The notes beneath the pieces were generated by a model. It saw only the letters and a list, made by a program, of their open reading frames with translations, ran no database searches and was not told where the DNA came from. A stretch of 64,000 bases of DNA. It comes from Scolanthus callimorphus (lineage: Eukaryota; Cnidaria; Anthozoa; Actiniaria; Edwardsiidae). The stretch lies in NCBI GenBank assembly GCA_033964015.1, contig CM066921.1, forward strand, positions 29,471,918 to 29,535,917, read 5' to 3'. Both the position numbers and the translations under genes were made by a program. Positions 1-9,900 of this stretch are shown here, piece by piece. The first letter of the stretch is position 1. Every line of letters starts with the position of its first letter.

Positions 1-2074
1 AGACCAAAGCTGATTGGGATCCTTTGTTTGGCTATCAAAATTCCAATCTTGACTCATAATATCATTTCGAAAGTTTACGCTGTCAAAGTGTTTGAAATTT
101 CTGAAGGTTACTGAGCTATGCCCTCTTTTAGGTAATTCAACAGCTAATTTTCGATATGCATATACAAGGCTATGGTCGCTAATAGAAATATGGGCAACAC
201 CAGAACAAACACCCTTTCAGGAATGTTAGTAAAAATCAAATCAATAAGAGTAGATGATTTTCTGTTATACGTGTGGGTTCGTTTATCAGCTGGTGTAGGC
301 CATAAATATCAGCGATGTCATTTAGATGCCTAACGTCATTATCGTAAGTAGTAGCGGCCATATAGCGTTCATATCTCCTACCAAAAAGAATCTAGATTTG
401 ACTGGTCGAGTAATCCGATTAGATTCTCGATTTGAGGATAGAGTCTCACAGATGATCAGGAGGCCGATACCAGTTTACGACAATGAGCGTTTTAGAGTGC
501 GGCATCCGTATTTCAAGGCATAGATTTTCTAAATCAGAATTAGCGAGGTCATTGCGCACGGAGAAATTAATTACTGATCGCACATAAAAACACGCCTCCA
601 CCTTGATTGCTAAGTCTGTCTCTTCTAATTAATCGTAATTCGGAATCTGAATATCAGAGTCTAAATGAGAGGAATCTAATTTGGTTTCTTGAATTGCGAG
701 AGTGTCTAAGTTATTATTATCAAGAAGAATGCGAACTTCGTCAATATGGGCAGACAAGCTATTAACATTTAGAGAAGCTAATTTAAACCCCCTAACGGTT
801 GTAACTGGAAATTGTATACGGATTGTTTGGTAATGTTAGATTTCTCCAAACAAACGGCATTCAATGGTTTGACCTATACGTTAGATAAGAAATTAACAAA
901 GTTCTTATGAAGGAGCTCATTACCTTGTTTAGTTAAGTGAAGCCCTCGCCTGTTTAAATGTTTGTCATTTATGTTGTTGTGTTTTAACCAGCTTCCACTT
1001 GTGTTGATTACAGAGCTTCTTGATCAAGTCGTTTGTAGTTTTCACAGCGTCCTTGAAGTGATCTTTTCGGGTGACGAGCTCAGAAATTACGATCTCAGAA
1101 TTACACGAGGACTCAATAATCTTGCCCAAATCTTGGATAGCGTCAGCAACTTGACTCGGGGTTTGTCACGAAGGTCATTAGTTCCAACATGTAGGACAAT
1201 GCGAGTAGGGAGTCTTCAACTGTCGGTTGTAGATATGATTTCATATGCTTCGTAGAAGCACCGCTAATGAACGTACGACCACCCGGGAGCCAACATCCTT
1301 TCCTAGTTGGTAACCTTGCGTATGCTGCAGAATTGAATCGCCAATGATAACCGTAGTTTCTTTAGGTTCGAGTGGAGTGTCGGGTTGATGTTCTGACGGA
1401 GGAGGCAAAGTAGATAGACGATTGGCAGCGTTTGAATTTGCCGGTTTAGCTGGCGCTGGCGTAGCCGAGGCTGGAGGGGAGATTTGTACAGGTCCCGTGA
1501 TAGGATTTTAACGGTGCATATCAAGGTCCCTTTCCTCGGTCAACGATTTGCAGATATTTTTTTGCGAAATCAATTCACGTCTTAAAGCTTCATTTTCTTG
1601 GGTGAGTTTTGCGACTTCTCCTGAAGAGGTGGATTGAGCAAACTGGCCATTCTTCAAGGCATTGATTCACTTTTTAAAAATGAGATTTCGGCATTGAAGT
1701 GCTCGACAAAGGATGAAGTAGAAGGCCCAACAGTGGTTGAAAGAACTTCAATGTCGGAAGATGGAGCCGCTCTCTTCTTCGAAGGCGCTTGCATCAATGT
1801 CGTTGGCTTCGTTGACGTTAGCTTTGGCAAGAATCATAAAGCTATTTTTGATTTCGTCTGTTTCCTTCCCTTGAATCTGCAACGTTTTTGCTTTCAAATA
1901 GAAATTGAAGGTGATGTTACTGGTTTTAAAAACCACGCACGTGCCATTATCGTTCACGATAAAGTTATCTTCTTCTAGATTCAACTGTTCTCCTAAGAAC
2001 TTCAGAAGCTCGTTTTTAGTTCCGGACCACTTAAGTTGATTTTTAGAAGAGTTAAAAGTAAGAAAGCTTGCCAT
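1..2074 (-). mobile_element. Non-LTR retrotransposon (CR1/L2-like LINE), degraded, partial
   Basis: Read on the minus strand this is an ORF1-then-endonuclease LINE. ORF1 starts at 2074 (MASFLTFNSSKN...) and stays open to 1748. A coiled-coil stretch (AKLTQENEALRREL) lies at about 1620-1530. Next comes an SGNH-hydrolase-like segment with block I (VIIGDSIL) near 1350 and block III (HVGTNDL) near 1180; these lie in shifted frames, so ORF1 is broken. From about 790 down to 440 an exonuclease-endonuclease-phosphatase domain is readable (LASLNVNSLSAHIDEVRILL, LAIQETKLD, NWYRPPD), also with shifts and stops. The reverse transcriptase would lie beyond the left edge. ORF1 proteins with an esterase domain are known from CR1/L2-type LINEs. 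It probably sits in an intron of the fucosidase gene to its right. The family name is inference; the domain motifs are seen. Confidence 0.8.
1748..2074 (-). pseudogene. LINE ORF1 amino-terminal fragment
   Basis: A 108-residue open stretch begins MASFLTFNSSKNQLKWSGTK and ends at a stop shortly before the coiled-coil region. It matches the layout of LINE ORF1 proteins in cnidarians: an N-terminal domain, then a coiled coil, then an SGNH esterase. The downstream domains are in other frames, so the protein is interrupted. It is not a host gene. Confidence 0.6.
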
Positions 2075-2096
2075 TGCAGTCAGTATGAGAAAAATG

Positions 2097-2435
2097 GCTG
2101 ACGTTCTGACTATCCCTTTGGGGGATAGTTGTTAAATATCATCCCTACTGGCTGGTAAACAACATAAGTAACACAAACATCCTGTCAATCAAATATTTGT
2201 TACTCGCATTATTTCCTATAAAATGCTTATAACTGTGAATTTCTAGTATACTATTGCCAAATTCTGTCAAATTATCCTGCACATTGGTAAGTGTCAATCA
2301 AATGTTATGATGTCACTGACCACATGATTTTCCAAACTGCTTATAACTCCAAGAATTTACAAAAAATAAACCACAAAACCTTGTCAACATCTCATCTGGC
2401 ACATGCCCCCTGAAGCTTGACAATTTTTTCGCGTA
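2097..2435. other. Unassigned AT-rich spacer
   Basis: I see no coding pattern, RNA gene or clear repeat here. It separates the LINE from the MITE at 2436 and probably belongs to the fucosidase intron. Confidence 0.4.
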
Positions 2436-2576
2436 GGTTTAAGTTTAAAACGTGCACGTTTTGTTGAGAAGTGGTCGCACTCTGATTGGCTGAAAAATAA
2501 CGGTCAAAACAGCAGCCATGTGTGAGCGAGAAACGCGACAACTTCTCGACAAAACGTGCACGTTTGAAACTTAAAC
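2436..2576. mobile_element. Hairpin MITE with TA target duplication
   Basis: The ends are inverted copies (GTTTAAGTTT...AAACTTAAAC). The arms continue inward through ACGTGCACGTTTTGT and GAGAAGT and their complements, about 38 bp per arm. TA flanks both sides, the usual Tc1/mariner-type footprint. It has no coding capacity. Confidence 0.6.
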
Positions 2577-2580
2577 TACA

Positions 2581-2647
2581 CTTCGGGACTAAACAAAGCC
2601 TGACAATGAGGCCAAATTTTGCCACAAAACACTAATTTTTGTCTTCA
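2581..2647 (+). pseudogene. Inverted copy of the fucosidase 5' end
   Basis: This stretch is the reverse complement of 3621-3688 with few differences. It covers the 5' leader and the start of the signal peptide of the fucosidase exon. The copied ATG at about 2608 begins Met-Arg-Pro-Asn-Phe-Ala-Thr, but one base is missing and a stop follows within ten codons. No further fucosidase exon follows on the plus strand. It is either a dead duplicate or one arm of an inverted-repeat element. Confidence 0.6.
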
Positions 2648-3312
2648 GTTTGGTTATTTTAATAATGTCCCGCTTCAGGATGAACGAAAATGGTAATTAT
2701 ACAAGAAATAAATCAGGTTACATTAACGTTTGTCACGGTTTTGCACCGTCTCGTGCGAACAGGGTCTAAATAAGTTACATACAGATGGTAGCGCATTGGA
2801 CCGTTTCCAATGGTTTTTCAACAAGTTCAAGAATATCCATCCATATCACTGACACTTGGAAATTATTCAATTTGCCAAGAAACAGCAGAGAAGTCGCGAA
2901 ATTTCATGTATTTCGTTGGCGAGCGCGGAATTCCGCGCTCGCCAACGAAATAACTTACATGAAATTTCGCGCAAGCACAAGTTTGTCAATTTCGCCTCCG
3001 GGGGCAAACGAACGGGCCTGTATCTCGACCAATTGACAACATTTCGTCCTAAAACTTGGCAAATTTACGATGGATTTTCGTCAACTTGCTGATTTTTAAA
3101 GATTAATACTCTTTAAAAGAGTCTGACACTTCGTAAAAGGACTGGCAGTCGACTATAACTTAGTTAAGTAGAAGTAAGAATAGAACAAAACAATCAAAAC
3201 TAATGAGATTAAAATTCGTAATGCTTGTAGCACTTTAACCTCTCTATGTGCATGCTTATTTCCTCGAATACGAGCATAAAGAACGAACTTAAGTTAAGTT
3301 TTATACCCTTAC
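2648..3312 (-). other. Proximal part of fucosidase intron 1
   Basis: The sequence after the splice donor at 3312-3311 (minus strand) contains no second fucosidase exon. I looked for the Lys-His-His-Glu-Gly-Phe block expected next and did not find it anywhere to the left edge. A 40-bp perfect palindrome lies at 2911-2950. Confidence 0.5.
2911..2950. repeat. 40-bp perfect palindrome
   Basis: The arms TTTCGTTGGCGAGCGCGGAA and the reverse complement meet with no spacer. They are extended outward by CATGTA/TACATG and ATTTC/GAAAT with a small offset. It is GC-rich inside an AT-rich intron and could extrude as a cruciform or form a stable RNA hairpin. Confidence 0.85.
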
Positions 3313-3663
3313 TTCGCTCCCGATTTTGTAGCAAATCTGCCCATTCGTTGGCATCAAAGAACTCCGCCGTTAGTTGAGGCGCAAAGTCTGCGTAAGACCA
3401 CTTTGGTGGGTAATTTTCCTCCACAAATTTCACATAGGAAGACGATCCGTCATGCCAAAGTTTCCAGAACCATTCAGATCCGAACGATGGCACAGAAAAC
3501 ACTCCCCAGTGCATGAAAACTCCAATTTTCGCTTTGTCATACCATGACGGAATGGGCCGCTTGTCGAGCGATTCCCAGTCGGCAGGAACTTTGTTGCTTG
3601 AGTGCCAAAAATAGCAAAAATGAAGACAAAAAATAGTGTTTCTGTGGCGAAATTTGGCCTCAT
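3313..3663 (-). CDS. FUCA: Alpha-L-fucosidase, first coding exon (partial gene)
   Basis: This lysosomal/secreted glycoside hydrolase family 29 enzyme removes alpha-linked fucose from glycoproteins and glycolipids. The ATG at 3663 opens a clear signal peptide ([13 protein letters not shown], residues about 10-23). After a one-base frame change near 3590-3600 the mature N-terminus reads [20 protein letters not shown]. It continues [18 protein letters not shown] and [20 protein letters not shown], which are family hallmarks. The exon ends [10 protein letters not shown], then one A appears missing in the tract at 3324-3327. With that base the family motif SGA and a donor GTAAGG at 3312 follow in the expected phase. 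About 117 codons of a roughly 460-residue protein are here. Later exons must lie left of the window or are lost. The family assignment is firm; intactness is not. Confidence 0.85.
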
Positions 3664-3892
3664 TGTCAGGCTTCGTTTAGTCCCGAAGCCCTACCTTTGT
3701 AGGAATAATATGCAGTTACTCCGAATATGCTCTGAAGCTGAAGAATCACCTCACAAGGTTTCTATTATAATAAAACAGCCATGTGATTGGCTTAAAAATA
3801 CTTCGACAGTACAAATAATCTGATTGGTCTATTTTGGAGGCGTGTACCGTTCACGTGTCACGCCACGCAAGCCGGTGACACGAAACTAAATA
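3664..3892. promoter_or_regulatory. Putative shared bidirectional promoter, fucosidase / PMM2
   Basis: The two start codons point away from each other across 229 bp. The segment therefore contains both 5' leaders and the core promoters of two glycan-metabolism genes. It includes CACGTG at about 3853 (an E-box-type palindrome) and CATGTGATTGG with an inverted CCAAT-type motif around 3780. No convincing TATA box is positioned for either gene. The promoter function is inferred from spacing alone. Confidence 0.5.
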
Positions 3893-3970
3893 ATGGCGGC
3901 TTGCGGGAACGAACGGAATATCCTCTGTCTTTTTGACGTGGATGGAACTGTTACACCTTCTCGACTGTAT
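3893..3970 (+). CDS. PMM2: PMM2 exon 1
   Basis: It encodes residues 1-26, from [14 protein letters not shown] through [12 protein letters not shown]. The ATG context is TAATGG. The donor GTAAAC at 3971 gives phase 0. An alternative donor GTATGT at 3966 would create a stop with the next exon, so the longer exon is preferred. Confidence 0.88.
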
Positions 3971-6900
3971 GTAAACCAGCATACATTCTTTGGTAACCTT
4001 TATTCTATTGCATTTTGAAATCCTGTTCTATTTAGAACGGTGTATGCGTTATTTTAGTTGCGATCTTTTTAAGGTGATACAACCAGAGATGAAGGAGTTG
4101 ATGGCAAACCTGAGAAAGAAAGTTAAAGTTGGTCTTGTTGGCGGCTCAGACGAGTCAAAAGTGCAGGAACAGATGGGAGGAGACGATGGTTTGTACTCTC
4201 ATTGATACTGTCGAACCGTTTTATCGTTCTATAATATCGTCCTGTTTGTAAGGCCAAGGGCAGCTGGCTGGCAGCTTCATTGAATTGTCAAGGAGTTTTT
4301 TCTATTATTAGTCGTGCTTCTCAATTTCTCATAACATAACATTTGGCCACAGTTATACTTATTATTTAGCATAACATTTATGCCAAATTCGTGTAGAAGA
4401 ACATGATTTTACTTGAACTTTGACCCCATGACAATTATTTAATCACTGTGGGCCAGGAAACTTTAAATGAGTTCAACCGCCATACATGTCATTAGTACCA
4501 AGCTTCGGGTAATCCGCGGTGTAAGAACCATTCCCAGAGGACACCTTTGTGTTCAGCTATCCTTTCATCATGATTCGTTTCTACTAAACAAAGAAGCTAT
4601 TGTGACGCAGCTTGTGAGTTGCTCCAGGTTCTTACACGGGGGAACAGCCCAGCTTCGGAATAAATTATTTGAATAAGCTCATTATGCAGGATTTTCAAAA
4701 TGATACCATATTTGGATCAAGTTTAATAGTGTGGCCCTTCCTCCGACATGATTGCATCTTTTGAGTCAAATTGTTAAAAGTCTGGTGGATTGTTTTATTA
4801 TTGGTAAGGCTTTCTTGCATTTACAGCCAATATAAACAAATCTATACAAATTAAGTATTATTAGGCCAAGTAAAAAATAAACATGTTTATCGTCCGGAGC
4901 TTTCCAAAAAAAAGTGTCCATGCGGCCCTTTTGATTTTTTATTTATTATTTCTTTTTGCTCCTTGTTTATATCTTGTTTTATTGGTTTTATGCCATATTT
5001 TGTGTACAAAATGACTACAACTGTTTCATGAACTATTCTTAAGGGCAATCTACATTCATATAAAACATTTCCATACTCATTAAAGCCCCATTTCAAAGCA
5101 GTTTAAGACCACTTGTGACATTTGAATTTCGTTTTGGAGACAATTTGTGAAAATAAAAAGAAAAGAAAATAAGGATGCGGCTCCAAAAAACGATGCAGGC
5201 AGGGACTTGGTCTTACTTTACATACAAGAAGGGTAAAACTCTATTACATTATGAAAAAGTAATCAAATTAATGAAATTACAGGAAGCCATGACCATTTTG
5301 ATAATACCCTACTGTATGACATTGGTACAAGGCATAAAATTACAACTATTATTATTTCAAGCTATGATAACATATGTTTAAGACTAGCATAACTATAAAA
5401 ATAGAACTTAGCATATTTAAAGCTGTCACCGGCATACATTGCCAAATTCCGAGAAAATGAGACTCAGAGATGTGCAAAAACAATGCTGAGAGTCTAAGAT
5501 TTTACTATATTTTACCGAGACTTTCGAAATTTTAAGGTACCCATCACTACCCATTGCTGCAAATATTTTTCTGTGAGGATTATAAGCAAAACATAATATA
5601 ATATTGAAAACATATTTTACATGTTTGCTTTCCTTACTCTTGTAGTTAAAGAACTATATGATTACTTCTTCCCTGAAAATGGACTTGTTGCATATAAAGA
5701 CGGGAAGCTTTTAGCAATACAAGTAAGTGATCAACAGAGAGATTTGACAGAGAAATTGGTCCGAGAGGGCTGCGGCCCCCCTTTCTCAGGTGATTTTCCC
5801 ATACATTTACTGTATACGATGAAGGATATTTGCAAATTTTTGTCCTATGTTTTCACTATCCCCCCCCCCCCCTTTTGAAATTCCTGGATCCACCCCTGTT
5901 TGGGAATTTTTGAAACATTTTTAATAAAACATAGATTTAATTTAAAGTTCTGAAAGTCAAGTGGGTTTTAGCCTGTACATTTCATGTTGCTGCAAGCTTA
6001 TATATCAAATCTATTGATTCCAAATCCCTCTGAAATATTTGGGAAAGAGCGAATTTCAGATGACTGTCTTGAGTAAGTGAAGTAGCTACCAGAGCTTTGG
6101 CAGTCGCCGGCTTGTTCTGACAGCTCTGGGGATGGGGGATCAATATGGAAAAAAGCATGTCTGGAATATAATTGAAATAATCAGTATTCTCCATGGAATG
6201 TCATTAAATTACTTCACTAAAGCAATCTTATGTTATTTTTGTTATATTAATAATTATTTAAACATGAAAAAATGTACCAATTGTGGACTTCAACGTTTTG
6301 AAACCACTAAATTTTTGTTGACATGTTTATTTTCTTGTGTCGTTATGTCACATGTGTGAACCAGGCTAAAATGCAGCCTGAAACTCAACTCATTGTTTGC
6401 AAACAAAATAAAAAACAATAATCCTTAAATTGTAGTTCCTCTTAAAAACCTCCCATGTCGGTGCCTGTGTCAGAATTGGCTTTGCAAGGAAACTAACTTG
6501 TTAACTTTGAAGCTATGAAATTTGCATGTTTGCCATCAGTTTTTTTCTTTTGCTGCAAGCTACTTTTTTTGAGCAGCTGCCTACTTCAAAACATTCTGAC
6601 AGCTCTGCATCCCTCTAAAATGTTTGGGACAATATAAGAGCCTCTTGTCACAGATGACCTATAGGTGTCTGGCCTTTCAGTTGACTTGACAGCAGATCAG
6701 GGTGCTTGGAAGATGGCTGCAAAATCCATGCAACATCATACCCGCTCACAAGTGGAATAGTTGACGTTAACAGATAGTGATATTGAGCCCCCAATCCCTC
6801 TGAAATGCATGGGATATAAGTGCCATATTGATCACCTATCCCTCTGAAATGTTTTGGATGTAAGCGCCATATTGATCACCTATCCCTCTGAAATGGTTTG

Positions 6901-9900
6901 GATGTGAGCGCCATATTGAACACCTATCCCTCTGAAAGGTTTGGATGTGAGCGCCATATTAAACACCTGTAAGAATTGATTCTCTGCTGTGGAACATGTT
7001 TATCCTATAGTGATGGGTTAATATTAATCAATACTTTTATGTCATTTTCAGAATATCAAGAAGTTTCTTGGAGAAGAAAACATTCAAAAGTTCATCAATT
7101 TTTGTCTTGGCTACTTAGCAAAATAGAAATACCCAAGAAAAGGTACAAGTCGAAAGAATTGAAACTCATTTAGATATTAGTTTGGTATCATCTGACACTA
7201 TTGATCCCTGTGTACAACTTTCAAACTTGTAGGGGGTACTCCAGCAGGCAGCCTGTAGGGGGGGGGGGGGGTACTCCAGCAGGCAGCCTGTAGGGGGGGG
7301 GAGGGTATTCCAGCAGGCAGCCTGTAGGGAGATCGCAAACATGGACGTTTGAGCATGAGGGTTTGGGAGGCTTATAACCCTCACTTTCTCCTGCTCACAG
7401 GCACATACACACACACACACACTTGAAAATCTCTTCAGCCATCTGTGTTTAACAGTTCTGCTGTTTATAGTTTAAATGTAAAATGGAGTCAAATGCCTTT
7501 TATTTCCCAAACAACCAATGTAAATTTTTCCTGGAAATTACAGAGGAGTGGGGAGGGCATAGAGTAAACCCTTCTGAATCTCTTCCACATTTGAGGTGTA
7601 GTTTAGGGTTTTCACACAAGAATATGGTTGACTTAAACTGTTTTTTATAGTTTTCAAACTGGATTCAAAGAGCTCTGTGAGCAAACTCATTCAGAGGATG
7701 TTTCAAATGTTGTTTTAAAATTTTAAGCCTTGGAGCCTTGGTATCCCTGTGGTAGCTTAGGTCTCAAAGTTGAGAAGGCTATTACGAAATACAATGGAAA
7801 GTGTCCATTTTCATACTTCCGCCAATGTATCAGACATAGTTTGCAGTTTGCTGAAGTTCATTGGATTGGAATGTCAGACAATACCACAGCGTATCCTTCT
7901 GTTCATGGGTATTTTTCATACTTTTATTGCAATTATCTCTGTTCAGATCACAGGCAGCCCAAGCTAAAAATCAGTTTATGGGAACTTTAAGAATGAATTT
8001 TGTATTGTTCACAACTCCATGATGAAACTAAAGCATCATATAGCTTCATTCGAGTCTTATTTAACCCTCCCTTTATAAATAGTGACATTTTAACATCTGC
8101 TACTGGGCTCTATTTTGACAAACACTGTGCTACCAGGTACATTATTTGAGGCCTCGAAATTCCGCTCAAATATTAAATTATTTGACATTTGACCTCGGAA
8201 ACATCAAAGTAAGATGATCTTTCTTTCCTACTAAGGGAGCTATAACTTTCTCATGCTCTATTTTAGCCTTTTCTTACATTAAATTGGCCAGCGCAATGTT
8301 GAACCTGATCTGCTGGATCACTTGGAAGTCACCCTATGACTTTTTGCAGACGACCAGAAGGCTGGGCCTGTGAGAATATTTTTTGTGTGCGAAAGTGAAA
8401 GGGTTCATCTGGGCCGTCACATTAGGCTGGTCACATAGATTAGACTTTTGAGCCATTGACTATGTGATATAAATAGCCTTATTTTCTCATATTACCACTG
8501 TATGCATTGCTACGCGACCTCAAAATTCACGGTTGCGATTGGCGATTCTCAGCAAAGGAATTGTAATGTCAATTTTCTTGAGTCAGAAAGTTCATAATTC
8601 TAGGACAGAAAGCCAAAGGATAGCTTACAATTATTTTAATTGATTTTACAATTAATGTCGACCCACCGAAGTAGCCGAATCCAACGTTTTAGTTTTGATT
8701 GACGGCTAAAATCGCCAATCGCCCATCACAACAGTGAATTTTGAGGTCGCGTAGCAATGCATACAGTGGTAATGATACATATGTAAAATTTATTCTTGCT
8801 ATTGTACCAATATATTTCTTATACACAGATTGTAAGCTTGGGCTACCTGTGTTCAGACCAGATGCACTGTAAGTTATAACCACCTTTCTGTTTTTGTTTC
8901 AGAGGGACATTTATAGAGTTTCGACATGGCTTGATAAATATCTCACCTGTTGGGAGGAACTGCACCCAGGAGGAGAGAATAGAGTACTTTGAGTATGACA
9001 AGGTTGGTACAGTCACTTAGTAATACCTACTACCGAAACCGTAGACTGTTTATCAGGCTCGACAAAAAGCACTCGTCTCACACAAAAACGTTGACGAGTC
9101 TGATTGCATTCCTTCACGCGAAATCATTCATGCGTTGTGTCTCATGCAAGCAAAAACTTAAATTTCGGGAAATAATAAGCTGATTTGTATTTCTTACCTC
9201 ATAAAATTATTAGAACACAAGCATATATGGCTTTTCTTGTGTTTTTAAATCGAAAAATTGCCAAATAAATTATATGACTTGTACGCATTGCTGACCTCAA
9301 TAAAGGAATTGAATGTTTTTGTCTTGAGACAAGTGCTTTTTTCTTGAGCCGAAAAAACAGTCAGAATCCCTTATACCCTTTTCACACCCGGTGAGTTGAG
9401 TTGTGATTTCTAATGTGGTTTCATGGTGATGAGTTCATGGTGATGGATTCATGGATTCATGGTGATGAGTTCATGGTGATGAACTCATAGCAATGAGTTT
9501 ATGGCAATGAGTTCATGGTGATGAGTTCGTGGCAATGAGTTTGTGGTGATGAGTTCTTGTGATGAGTTTGTGGTGATGAGTTTGTGGTGATGAGTTTGTG
9601 GTGATGAGTTTTGTGGTCATGAGTTCATTGCGATGAGTTCATGGTTATGAATTCATGGTCACAAGTTCATGGTGTTGACCTCATGGTGATGAGTTAATGG
9701 TCATGAGTACATGTCATGACTTCATGGTCATGACTTCATGGTGATGAGCTCGTGGCGATGAGCTCGTGGCGATGAGCTTGTGGCGATGAGTTCTTTGAGT
9801 ATGACGAGGTTGGCCCAGAGATTGTATATGTGTTCCTGCATGATAAAGGCTCCTTGACACTTTGCAGCACATATGACTACTATGATGGCATGAAAAACTA

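Noticed and set aside
2392..2625. Minus-strand 77-residue open frame
   Set aside because: It covers a MITE and the reverse of the fucosidase 5' copy; no coding evidence.
7730..7990. Open frames in PMM2 intron 4
   Set aside because: Two overlapping frames over the same stretch, no splice context fitting PMM2 and no recognisable motif.
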